Part shown: positions 40,406-49,600 of the stretch, piece by piece
Position numbering within the stretch: the first letter of the stretch is position 1
Layout of the letters: each line of letters starts with the position of its first letter
Source of the DNA: Sphingobacteriia bacterium
GTDB lineage: Bacteria; Bacteroidota; Bacteroidia; Bacteroidales; UBA7960
Assembly (NCBI GenBank): GCA_011390785.1
Contig: JAABRR010000014.1
Coordinates: forward strand, 1-64,000
Direction of reading: 5' to 3'
DNA: 64,000 bases
Notes under the pieces: model-generated
Seen by the model: the letters and a program-made list of their open reading frames with translations, nothing else
Databases searched by the model: none
Told to the model about the DNA's origin: nothing
Position numbers and translations under genes: made by a program

Positions 40406-42565
40406 TTAATTCAGATGTTGCTGCACCACTTCCACCAACTCAGGCAGATCCATGCCGATCTCTTTCAGATGTTCGATGGTGGGTATACCATCTTTGGTCC
40501 ATCCGCGGCGTTGGTAAACGGCATCGAGAAGTTGTTCGTAGCGATCTTCGCGATAAACTCTTAGCGCAGCCATTTTTTCTTCGGTAGTTTTTCCTTCCGG
40601 ATTAAAACCTACATCTTCTTTCAGCTGTTTGTCGTACCGCTCAGCTCTCGATTCGTATTCTTCAACCGTAACAGGGCCACAGGCTCTGTAGGGTTGCGCA
40701 TCGTGAATTCTTTTGCCATAACCACGACGCAGGTTGAAGATACGCTGGAAGTTGTAAACCCGTTCGCTCTGGCGTATCATTTCTTCCTTGCTGAAGGGTT
40801 TTCCGGTAACCGCTTCAAAAACGGCTACGTAGTTTTCAACATGATCAGGTATTTTATGCGGCTCATCGGTAAGTTCATTTCCCTTGGGTACCACGTCATT
40901 CCAGCAAAGTTTGCACATGCCCACCAGTCCGAACCAGGTACGGAACATAGGGAAATAATGCAGTGCTTCGGCCTTGTCTTCAAAGGATGGGATTTGATTA
41001 TTCACCATATCCATAAAGATCAACCAGGCTTCGTCGTGCTGCGGGCCTTTGTTGGTCATAGCATAGCCACCCTGTTGTGCCAGTGATTCTTTGGATACAT
41101 ACTGAGAATATTCCAGTCCTTTATTTTCCATGCCTATATCGTTAAGGAAACGTGGGTCGGCATGGTATTTTTCAACAAAATACTCTTTCATTTTTCTCAC
41201 ACCCAGGCCGGCGACTAAGCCAAAACCTTCTCCACGTGCCACCTGGTGGAGTAATTCGAGCGAAGCATCTATGTTTCCGAAATTCAGTTCCAGTCCGCCG
41301 GTGCGTTCTTTGTTCAGGATACCTGCCTCATAGCACTCCATAATGAAGGCTACAATGGTTCCCCATGAAATGGTACAAATGCCATAGGTATCGCAATAGA
41401 AATTGGCTTCTATAATCGCTTCCGGATCAAAAATACCCAGGTTGGAACCCAACCCGGCAACAGTTTCGTATTCGGGGCCATCTACAATTACAGGATCGCC
41501 TTTGTAGGGGCCGGTTTTCAGAATAAAATCATCAACCCCCTTGGCACACGACATGGCACAACCTATCCAGCAACCATCAGGTACGTTTTGGGTAAAGTAT
41601 TTATCGCGGAAAATATTGCTGTGGATCTTGAGTCCGTCGTCATGAGAACCAAACTTGAAGTTGTGGGTAGGAAGCAGGTCGTAATCGTTCATTACATTGG
41701 CAATGTTGGCCGTACCTTTTTTGCGCATCTGGCATTGGTGGTCGTCGAGCTCGCGCATTTCCTTCTGAAACTTACGCCCTTTTTCCTTAATCGTATCCAG
41801 ATCGGCTACGTTGTTAAGGTTTCCGGTAACGCCTTCAATTTTGGCAACAATGGCTTTGATTTTTTTATCGCGCAAAACGGTGCCAATACCACCACGGCCG
41901 GCTTGCTTAAGCCTTATTTTTTTGCGTTTCATGTCGTAGAAGGTGAAATTTACCATTCCGATGAGTGAATGGTCAGCTGCCGCGCCTGTTGAAACGATGC
42001 CAATGTTTTTGGCATCTTTTTCACTTTCGCTGAATAGTTCAGTTAGTTCTTCAGCAAGAATATGGGTGTCTTTGGAAAACCCTGGGTCTTCTATGATTTC
42101 AATTTTTTGTTTGGTGGCATCAATGAATATGATGATGTCTTTTTCAGCTTTGCCTTGCAATTCAAGCGCATCGTAGCCTGAGAATTTCAAAAACGGGCCA
42201 AAGAACCCACCCACATTAGAGTCCATAACAGAATCAGTCTGTGGCGAAATGGTAACCAGCAATGATTTGCCTGACCCTGCATACTGCGTAATACCACCCA
42301 CCGGGCCTGAAGAAATGATCACTTCATTTTCGGGGTCGTTCCACTTTGTGTCGGGTTTGGTGGCATCCCAGAGCAATTTTAGTCCGTAACCTTTCCCTCC
42401 GATAAATTTTTCTTTCATGAGGGCAGGCACCGGTTTTTCCTTAATCTCTTTGCTACCTACATTGATATAAAGTATCTTGTCGGTATAACCTTTGTCTAAA
42501 GGTTTGAGCGAATAATCGATCTCCTTTAGTTTTTTGTAAGAGTGTTTTAAATCTGTGATATTCAT
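40406..42565 (-). CDS. Aldehyde:ferredoxin oxidoreductase family tungsten/molybdenum enzyme
   Basis: A 719-residue cytoplasmic oxidoreductase, numbered from ATG 42565. The N-terminal AOR domain (YINVGSKEI, FIGGKGYGLKLLWD, GRGGIGTVLRDKKIKAI near 223-239) binds the tungstopterin. Cysteines 332, 336 and 340 (CWIGCAMSC) and the CKLC at about 551-554 supply the 4Fe-4S ligands. The family oxidises aldehydes to acids with ferredoxin, or runs in reverse; the subgroup and substrate are unclear. A TTG 14 codons upstream could extend the frame, but it lies inside the -7 promoter box (TAGTTTTG, 42605-42612), so ATG 42565 is preferred. It is a single-gene unit with its own terminator. Use of tungsten or molybdenum implies pterin cofactor genes elsewhere. 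Confidence 0.9.
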   Translation of the reverse strand: MNITDLKHSYKKLKEIDYSLKPLDKGYTDKILYINVGSKEIKEKPVPALMKEKFIGGKGYGLKLLWDATKPDTKWNDPENEVIISSGPVGGITQYAGSGKSLLVTISPQTDSVMDSNVGGFFGPFLKFSGYDALELQGKAEKDIIIFIDATKQKIEIIEDPGFSKDTHILAEELTELFSESEKDAKNIGIVSTGAAADHSLIGMVNFTFYDMKRKKIRLKQAGRGGIGTVLRDKKIKAIVAKIEGVTGNLNNVADLDTIKEKGRKFQKEMRELDDHQCQMRKKGTANIANVMNDYDLLPTHNFKFGSHDDGLKIHSNIFRDKYFTQNVPDGCWIGCAMSCAKGVDDFILKTGPYKGDPVIVDGPEYETVAGLGSNLGIFDPEAIIEANFYCDTYGICTISWGTIVAFIMECYEAGILNKERTGGLELNFGNIDASLELLHQVARGEGFGLVAGLGVRKMKEYFVEKYHADPRFLNDIGMENKGLEYSQYVSKESLAQQGGYAMTNKGPQHDEAWLIFMDMVNNQIPSFEDKAEALHYFPMFRTWFGLVGMCKLCWNDVVPKGNELTDEPHKIPDHVENYVAVFEAVTGKPFSKEEMIRQSERVYNFQRIFNLRRGYGKRIHDAQPYRACGPVTVEEYESRAERYDKQLKEDVGFNPEGKTTEEKMAALRVYREDRYEQLLDAVYQRRGWTKDGIPTIEHLKEIGMDLPELVEVVQQHLN

Positions 42566-42604
42566 AACATTAAATAATTTAAGGGTGTGTTTCTTATCTG
42601 TTGG

Positions 42605-42612
42605 CAAAACTA
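42605..42612 (-). promoter_or_regulatory. Putative -7 promoter box for the aldehyde oxidoreductase gene
   Basis: Coding-strand TAGTTTTG matches TAnnTTTG, 39 bases before the chosen ATG. It contains the alternative TTG codon and so argues against that start. Confidence 0.5.
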
Positions 42613-43129
42613 CAAAATTTATAATACAGGGCTGATATTATTCGTCATTTTATAATTTATCGTGCAGAAAGTATTAGTGTAATGAAGTCATTTGCTGATT
42701 AATATCAATCAACCAGTTTCGATGTATATGATAAAAAATAGGTGCAATTTATGTGATCTCGTTTTTATGACTGAACATACTTATAAGTGTTAAATATTGA
42801 TTGTGAAAGTTGATCATTTTTTTTTTTTTGATGCATCAAATGTGCTTATAGTCAATATGATAGAATGCTATTAAGAATGATTCTAAATTAGTAATTATAT
42901 GTTTATATGTGAAATGAATGATTTATTTTTGGTGGGAAGATGATAAATATTGGAGATCTTTTTTAACATAAATATATATTCACTGCAAAGTAAAAGCAAT
43001 TGCATATAATTGGAAGTCCTTGTTTTATTGGTAATGTTATTATTTATTGACATATAGTAATACTCCTGTAATTAATTAAAATAAAGCTAAAAGAAGAAAT
43101 ACTAATTAATATCCTTAAAAACCAACCCT
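42613..43129. other. AT-rich divergent intergenic region
   Basis: No gene or RNA recognised. It holds a 13-base T run (42817-42829) running into a perfect palindrome TTTGATGCATCAAA (42827-42840), and a TAnnTTTG match (TATTTTTG, 42924-42931) about 200 bases before the FISUMP gene. Base composition is clearly more AT-rich than the neighbours. Confidence 0.5.
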
Positions 43130-44056
43130 ATGAATAAGTTAATAATTATAATGCTATTGGTCTTCAACTTTTCTGCATGTGACAAAAAGGAAGAAATTCA
43201 TACCATCTCGGTTGAAGGTATTCAATTCATAACTCATAATTCATTTATTATAGATTTTGTATCATCGGCTTATGATCCTACTTTTGGTATTGGGATAATG
43301 GCTAGTAAAGCCGGAGTACCTTCTTCTGAAAACAACTTGTTGACGCCAGAAATGTATGCATGGAACCAATTCGAAAATCATTGGCAGATTAATGATCTTG
43401 AGCCTGGTACTAAATATAATGTCATGTTATATATAGAAGATACAAGGAACAATAGAACTTTTTACAGTTCGGTAGAAAGTGTTACCACTTCAAATGTGGA
43501 ATATTTTACGGATAGCCGGGATCAAAGAGTTTACCCGGTTGTTAAAATCGGTGAGCAGGATTGGTTTGCAGCTGATCTGGAATATGTACCTGAGGGTGTT
43601 TCCTGGGATGGACCCAATGGCAGGTTATACACATTGGAAGCAGCATTGGCTGCTGTTCCTGAAGGTTGGCGTCTCCCCACCGATGAAGATTGGATAAATA
43701 TGGAGAAACACCTGGGTATGGAGGATTCCCTGCTTTATAAAAAAATGAATAGAGGCCTGGAAGCACATAAACTAATGCAAATTGCTAATTATTGGTCATT
43801 ATCATTTTATAACAATACAAATGAAACCGGTTTTTCTGCTGTACCCACCGGCAAGTACTCAAGGTCATCATCAGTTGGTAATGACCAAAATACAGAAGGA
43901 ATTGTGCACGATGGATGGTCAGCTTATTATTTAAGCTCTTCTTTGTTTGATGAGGATAATGTATGGATCAGGTCGTTTGTGGATGGGATGGATGGAATTT
44001 ATCGTTTATCTTCCCCAACCGAATTTGGTTATGCAGTAAGATGTGTAAGGGATTAA
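43130..44056 (+). CDS. FISUMP-domain lipoprotein
   Basis: A 308-residue lipoprotein with signal MNKLIIIMLLVFNFSAC-DKKEE. Residues about 25-120 resemble a fibronectin-like domain (FENHWQINDLEPGTKYNVMLYIED). Residues about 125-308 form a Fibrobacter succinogenes major paralogous (FISUMP) domain: VYPVVKIGEQDWFAADLEYVP, GRLYTLEAALAAVPEGWRLPTDEDW, TGFSAVPTGKYS and the C-terminal YAVRCVRD. The fold is related to C-type-lectin/formylglycine-enzyme scaffolds, but no enzyme function is known; surface binding is the usual guess. It is preceded by a long AT-rich gap and stands alone. A short upstream reading frame is not apparent. Confidence 0.88.
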   Translation: MNKLIIIMLLVFNFSACDKKEEIHTISVEGIQFITHNSFIIDFVSSAYDPTFGIGIMASKAGVPSSENNLLTPEMYAWNQFENHWQINDLEPGTKYNVMLYIEDTRNNRTFYSSVESVTTSNVEYFTDSRDQRVYPVVKIGEQDWFAADLEYVPEGVSWDGPNGRLYTLEAALAAVPEGWRLPTDEDWINMEKHLGMEDSLLYKKMNRGLEAHKLMQIANYWSLSFYNNTNETGFSAVPTGKYSRSSSVGNDQNTEGIVHDGWSAYYLSSSLFDEDNVWIRSFVDGMDGIYRLSSPTEFGYAVRCVRD

Positions 44057-44081
44057 GAATTCAATTTGACCCTTTTGAAAA

Positions 44082-44181
44082 ATGTCGTCCTACGACCTGG
44101 AGTCGTGGGACGACATGCTCACCGGGTAAAGTGCCCGCGAAACAATGTTCTCGTCGGACGACTTTGAGTTCGTCCCACGAG
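44082..44181. repeat. Two adjacent GTCGTCC-type hairpins between convergent genes
   Basis: ATGTCGTCCTACGAC (44082-44096) pairs with GTCGTGGGACGACAT (44102-44116) with one wobble. CTCGTCGGACGA (44150-44161) pairs with TCGTCCCACGAG (44170-44181) with one mismatch. The ATGTCGTCC core matches those at 271 and 421. They lie after the FISUMP stop and before the DAHP synthase stop, with no T run. The rest of the 306-base gap is empty. Confidence 0.7.
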
Positions 44182-44362
44182 TATTTTAAATGCAAGTGTT
44201 TTCTTTGCCAAACTTATTTCTTTTTATACAACCTTAGTAGCTTTTTGTATTACACAAAAAACGAAACCTTATTACCTTTAACCTTTTCCCCAATGCGCTG
44301 CAATCACCCGATTTCAATTTCAGGTCATAGCCAAAATGCCTGAAAAGTTACCAAAAAGAAAA

Positions 44363-45451
44363 TCAGGAAATAATTTTTGATTGCACATCAATAGATTCTT
44401 TGTGAATTAAATCGAGCATATTGCGCACAAAATTTTCATTCAGGCCCAGTTTCATGGCTTCTTCAGTCCTGGCTTCTACAATACTGTTCCATCTATTGAT
44501 CTGCAGCACGGTCATTTTGCAATCTTTTTTGATTTTTGCGATTTCCTTTACCATTTCCATCCTTTTGGAAAGAATAGTAACCAGAGAACTGTCAAGGTCG
44601 TCAATTTTATTGCGCAGATGATCGATATCGCGACAGGGATTATCTTCAGAGTGAACCGGGATGTTTAGCTTGGAGACGAGTTCCTGAAGTTTTTCCGGGG
44701 TGATTTGTTGTGCTGCATCGGTGAGAGCGTTATCGGGGTCGAAATGTGTTTCGATCATAAAACCTTCCATATCGAGCAGCAAAGCTTTCTGGGCAACTTC
44801 CAGCAGCAGGTCTCTGCGCCCGGCAATGTGGCTGGGATCGCAGAGGATGGGAAGTTTCGGGAAAATGCTTTTCAGCTTTACGGGGATATCCCATAGGGGA
44901 TCGTTTCTGAAACGGGACTTTTCCCAGGTGTTAAATCCCCTGTGGATGGCAGCAATTTTTGTTATCCCTGAAAGGATAAATCTTTCGATAACCCCTACCC
45001 AAAGAGAAAGATCGGGGTTGAGTGGGTTTTTCACCATTACCGGTACATCAACACCTTTGAGTGCTTCGGCAAGTTCCTGCACCGAAAAGGGGTTAACACT
45101 GGTTCGGGCACCTATCCAAAAAATATCGATACCGGCTTTCAGGCATGCTTCAATGTGGCGGGGAGTTGCTACTTCCACTACGAGTGGGAATCCATATTTT
45201 TCTTTCACTTCCACGAGCCAATGCAGGGCGTTTTCTCCATGTCCTTCAAAGGCACCGGGACGGGTTCTGGGTTTCCACAAGCCACTGCGAAAAGCCGAGG
45301 CAACACCTGTTGCATAAAGTCTTTTTGCTGTGGCCAACACCTGTTCTCGGTTTTCTGCACTGCACGGGCCACTGATAATCAGAGGCTTACTTTTATGTGG
45401 TAACCATTGGTTGATAGATTGTATCCGAATCGAATCTTCACTGATTTGCAT
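44363..45451 (-). CDS. Bifunctional DAHP synthase / chorismate mutase (type II fusion)
   Basis: A 362-residue fusion. Residues 1-260 are a short type I-beta DAHP synthase (GPCSAEN 28-34, SGLWKPRTRPGAFEG 56-70, KNPLNPD 141-147, CDPSHIAGRR 204-213) that joins phosphoenolpyruvate and erythrose 4-phosphate. Residues about 272-360 are an AroQ-type chorismate mutase (HLRNKIDDLDSSLVTILSKRMEMVKEIAKIKK). The two ends of the chorismate-prephenate route are thus on one chain, a common Bacteroidota arrangement in which the mutase domain can confer feedback control on the synthase. It has a strong -7 box 29 bases upstream. No other aromatic pathway gene is adjacent. Confidence 0.95.
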   Translation of the reverse strand: MQISEDSIRIQSINQWLPHKSKPLIISGPCSAENREQVLATAKRLYATGVASAFRSGLWKPRTRPGAFEGHGENALHWLVEVKEKYGFPLVVEVATPRHIEACLKAGIDIFWIGARTSVNPFSVQELAEALKGVDVPVMVKNPLNPDLSLWVGVIERFILSGITKIAAIHRGFNTWEKSRFRNDPLWDIPVKLKSIFPKLPILCDPSHIAGRRDLLLEVAQKALLLDMEGFMIETHFDPDNALTDAAQQITPEKLQELVSKLNIPVHSEDNPCRDIDHLRNKIDDLDSSLVTILSKRMEMVKEIAKIKKDCKMTVLQINRWNSIVEARTEEAMKLGLNENFVRNMLDLIHKESIDVQSKIIS

Positions 45452-45479
45452 TTTTCCAAATATTACGAATGAATATTTG

Positions 45480-45487
45480 CAAAGGTA
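45480..45487 (-). promoter_or_regulatory. Putative -7 promoter box for the DAHP synthase gene
   Basis: Coding-strand TACCTTTG, a full consensus match 29 bases before the ATG, with a TTG (reverse of 45504-45506) 16 bases upstream of it. Confidence 0.55.
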
Positions 45488-45649
45488 ATATCTCTTGATA
45501 AAACAATGCTTATTTGTTTAATAGATTCCTTAGCAATAGTTGTATTGTTAATAAAATACAAATAACTGTTTTGGAGATGTTTAAGCTTCTTCAAAAGGGG
45601 TAAAAACGGGTCAATAACAATATACTATTATTACCTTTTGAGTTTTCTG

Positions 45650-45657
45650 TAACTTTG
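45650..45657 (+). promoter_or_regulatory. Putative -7 promoter box for the epimerase gene
   Basis: TAACTTTG, a full consensus match 31 bases before the ATG at 45688. Its last three bases are the TTG that could extend the frame, which argues for the downstream ATG. Confidence 0.55.
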
Positions 45658-45687
45658 TTTATCAAAATCAATAATCAATCCTGTAAT

Positions 45688-46638
45688 ATGAAGGTTTTTG
45701 TCGCTGGAGGAGCCGGTTATATCGGTAATGAATTAATCGTAAAACTGGTAAAGAACAGATCTGTCAGCAGTATAGTTGTTTACGATAATTTAGGCAGGAG
45801 AAGTTACAATCTTTTTCTCGATAAAAGAATTGAGACAGATAAAATTCATTTTGTTAATGGTAGTATTCTGGATGGGCATAAGCTCAAGGGTGCACTTAAA
45901 AATATTGATGTTGTTTTTCATCTGGCCGGAGCAGTTCCTGATACAACCACACGCGAAAAACCATATTTATTTGAACAGATAAACTATTGGGGGACAGCAG
46001 AACTGGCTAGAATGGCAAAAAACGCATGTGTAAAGAAGTTCGTTTTTTTGAGTTCTGATACTGTATATGGATTTTCTGATATAGCCATAGATTTTACTTC
46101 CCTGCCCGATCCATCTTCTTTATATGCAGTTAGCAAATACAACGGTGAGCGTTATGTTTTAAATCTTGCCGATGATATGGATTATTATGTTCTGAGATGT
46201 TCCAATATTTATGGCTACAGTCCAAGTGTAAGATTCGAACCGCTGATTAATCGTTTTATGTTTGAGGCAAATTACCTTGGGCGTGTTCAGATCAAAGGCA
46301 ATGGAGCACAAAAAAGATCATTTATTCACATAGATCATGTGGTAAATATTTTGGAGAATCTGCTTGATCAGAAAGAGAATCTAAATTCGGGTATTTATAA
46401 TATTGTTGATAAAGTTTTGGCAATCAGGGAGATTACAGATGTAGTAAAAGAGATTTATCCATTTGCAGAAATTATTTTCTCAACGCGTCAACATTCTCTT
46501 AGAAATAGAATTATAAAGCCTGATATGCGAATAAATAATCTCAGAAGCATAAACTCACTTTCTTTAAAAGAAGAACTCTTGAATTTTGCCACGAATTATT
46601 CCTTTTCGTCACCATTTAAAAAGGCAAAAACATCATAG
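45688..46638 (+). CDS. NAD-dependent epimerase/dehydratase (extended SDR)
   Basis: A 316-residue extended short-chain dehydrogenase. The Rossmann glycine motif GGAGYIG is at 7-13, the acidic adenine-binding YDNL at 32-35, HLAGAV at about 78-83, SSDTVYG at 122-128, and the catalytic YAVSK (Tyr146, Lys150). Closest in form to nucleotide-sugar 4-epimerases and dehydratases (GalE/WbpP-like), probably acting on a UDP- or dTDP-sugar for surface polysaccharide; the exact reaction is not readable. The ATG at 45688 is chosen because the in-frame upstream TTG (45655) lies in the promoter box. It converges with sprA, leaving 18 bases between stops. Confidence 0.85.
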   Translation: MKVFVAGGAGYIGNELIVKLVKNRSVSSIVVYDNLGRRSYNLFLDKRIETDKIHFVNGSILDGHKLKGALKNIDVVFHLAGAVPDTTTREKPYLFEQINYWGTAELARMAKNACVKKFVFLSSDTVYGFSDIAIDFTSLPDPSSLYAVSKYNGERYVLNLADDMDYYVLRCSNIYGYSPSVRFEPLINRFMFEANYLGRVQIKGNGAQKRSFIHIDHVVNILENLLDQKENLNSGIYNIVDKVLAIREITDVVKEIYPFAEIIFSTRQHSLRNRIIKPDMRINNLRSINSLSLKEELLNFATNYSFSSPFKKAKTS

Positions 46639-46656
46639 AGTGTTTATCAGGCTTTG

Positions 46657-49600
46657 TTACATTAGCATAAAACGGAAACTAAATCCAGCATGTGTATTGG
46701 CCGTTTTAAACTGGTTGGAAATAAAGGGGTTGGTTACGTTTCGGTCATAGAAGAGTCTCATGTTTACCCTTGGGCTAACCTGGTAATCGGCAGAGAAGTT
46801 TATACCAATAGCATTTTGCCCGGAGGAAATGATATTTTGCTCTTCAACAATTTTTCTCAATACAGTCATATTTCTTCTGAAAGACATATCAAAGCGTAAT
46901 ACCAAATCGCTCTGGATGCGTTGTGTATTTCCGCCCTGAGCTATATTAAATGCCAGGTCTTTAAACCGATAACCCGTGCCAATGATGATCTCGCGGGATT
47001 TTACATCCGTTATCTGATTGTTGGCAAAACTCAGGCCTATATTTCTTGAACTGCGATATTCGAAGCGGGTCATCAGGCTGTTTACCCAGGTCATATCAAA
47101 ACTGATCAGGGGGCTGAATTGCTCGTTAATGGTTACCTGTCCAATTTCATATTCTGAAATAAAATTACCTGCGTTATCAATTTCAGAGGGGAAACCCGGA
47201 TGATTTTCTGATTCTCCATATCTTGCCAAACTTCTGTACGAACCAATGGTAAAAGTATTTCGGTAGCCATGCGCAATGGTAATGGTTTGGAAATATTTTT
47301 TCAGCGCTTCAATTTTGGACAACCCGTCGTAAGTAAGACGCCAATTGGGCATGGGTATGTTCAGGAAGGGGTTCATTTTCGATTTGGATGGGTCCCAGCC
47401 TGCATAAGCTGCCATAAATGCCGGGATAAGTACTTCCTGCGAAGTGGCACCATAGCCCAGAGGAAATCCTACACTGTCTACTTCATTAAAACTGTTGGGG
47501 TTATCTCTGTCAAGTCTTTGAGCAATAATGAGCCGGTTATCTTTAAAATCTTCAAATGCCTGCGATCTGTAGGTTGAGTCGGTAGTTTCAAAAGCTGTTG
47601 CCAGGCTAAAGAACGAGATACTGAAGTTACCTGTTGTTTGGGGGCTAAAGGAATCAAAATTTCCTGATGCATCGGCTTTAAAGTATTCTGATCTGGAACG
47701 GGCAAAATTTCTTAACGCGGTAAATTCAACTTTTAGGTTGGGTAATGGTTCAAATTGTGATCGTGCGGAGATGTTTTGCGTGTAGTTGTTGATGTAGGCC
47801 TGATTTAGGAGCGTATCCTGGGTAAGCCAACCGTAGGTTATAGCATTATCTCTTATGTCTTGCTGGCTACCAAATACAAATCCAAGACCTGGTGAACCAT
47901 AGCCGGGCTGGTTAAAATTCCAGTCCATGCCTAAAGCATCAGGCGATTGTGTAAAACCTGGAAGCCTTGTTCCGTTACTTTCGGAATAGTTTACACTGAA
48001 ATTTCTTACACCCATCAACATCCTAACAAACCCTTCTGCAAGAATTTTGGCATAATTTACTCTTTCTTCTTCAATGGGTTCTTCGTCAGCCTGTGGTTGT
48101 CTTGGTTGTGGCCTTTGTGGTGCCCTTTGGGGGGTCCGGGTATTTCCCTTCTGATTAATGGTGCGTAAAAAGCCAACTTTGTTGTACAGGTTTACGAAGT
48201 TGGCATTCATATTAAGGCGTTTGGTATTGGCATTTTCGATGGTGTTACCCAGTTGTTGTGCAGAAAGGGGTGCTGTTTGCCAGTCGAAGTTAGCCGTATA
48301 TCCTGCATTGGCAGTAACCCAGTCGAGCAGGGGAAGTTTATTTATTGGAATATTGTAGGTAAGATTCGTGCGATGGTTATAAAAGGTTGTTCTACCCAAA
48401 CTACGGATGTTTTGCATGATAGAATCCCTTATCATGGCATAGTTTTCATCGCTTCTGTTTATTCTTCCGGGTGGTTCATCAATACGGGCATTATTGGTTG
48501 CCTGAAATTCAAGTTTCAGCGCCCGGGTAAGATCCCAGCGCAGGTCGTAGATACGATCCCATGAGAATGTTTTAACAAAGTTGGGTTGCAGGATAATCTG
48601 ATACTGGCTCTTATCGCGCATCAGAGATTCAGCGTACCTGCGGTCTACCGTAGTTCTGAAAGATACCAGCCTGGGCATGTAAGCAAAATTGAAATCTCTG
48701 ATAATGCGGAAGGCATTGTTAGAAAGAAACCCAACAGAAGCAAAGGGAGTGACACTTTCAGGTGTGGTTTGCCAGTTGTAGCCCAGGCCACCGCGCCAGG
48801 TTTTCTGGGTGTCGAATTCAATGTCTATATTTCGGAAAAATATTTCAGAAAATGTATAGGTAAAATCGAAATTTTCAATTTGCCAGAACCGGTTTTTCCC
48901 ACCAGGGGTTAGTCGGGTTTTTCCTACATTGGTAAAATTGATGTTTCGTCGCCGAACATAATCCTGTGCGATAGATCTTATAGAATCCCGCTGACTGTCA
49001 TTTTGGTATGAGTCAAGGTCATCTTTGAAAAGAATGTCGGGATTCATCGGGTTATATTGTGGGTCAGTAAATGATTCGGAGAAACTAAAATGGAAGGGAA
49101 TCCGAAGGCCAAAGTTTTCGGGGAAGAACTTACCGAGTTCCAGGTTGGAGGCAACATCATAAGATTTAACGAACTCCTGGCTTCTTTCGTTTACCTTTTG
49201 TTCTATACTACCAAAACCTGGGGTACTGGTAAATCCAACCAATGTTATGTTTCCCAAATCAGCCAATTGGGCATTCATTCGTCCGGTAGCAGCCCAACCT
49301 CCCTGGTCTTCAAATTCGTACAAACGTAGCTCATTAATCCAAATTTCTGCCGATTTTACCATTCCGTCATCTTTGGGTGTGCCAAATGATTTTCTGGGAT
49401 TTCTTACACCGATCATAATCACTTTTACGTTGCTAAGGGTAGGTGTTCCAATAACAGTCATTTTGTTGCTGCCATCAAACTCCTGGTAAGGATTATTGAT
49501 GCTTACGCCAGAATTTACATCCCTTGTCAGTGTGTTGCGAGCCAGCTTTAAGTTGGTAAGTTTATCCAGATCAATATCAAATTCGTTCTCATCAGGCCAA

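Noticed and set aside
43963-44343. A 126-residue open frame on the plus strand running past the FISUMP stop
   Set aside because: It reads through two hairpin repeats and overlaps the FISUMP C-terminus in another frame; no domain visible.
44700-45317. A 205-residue open frame on the plus strand
   Set aside because: Antisense shadow of the DAHP synthase domain; Ser-rich and without any family features.
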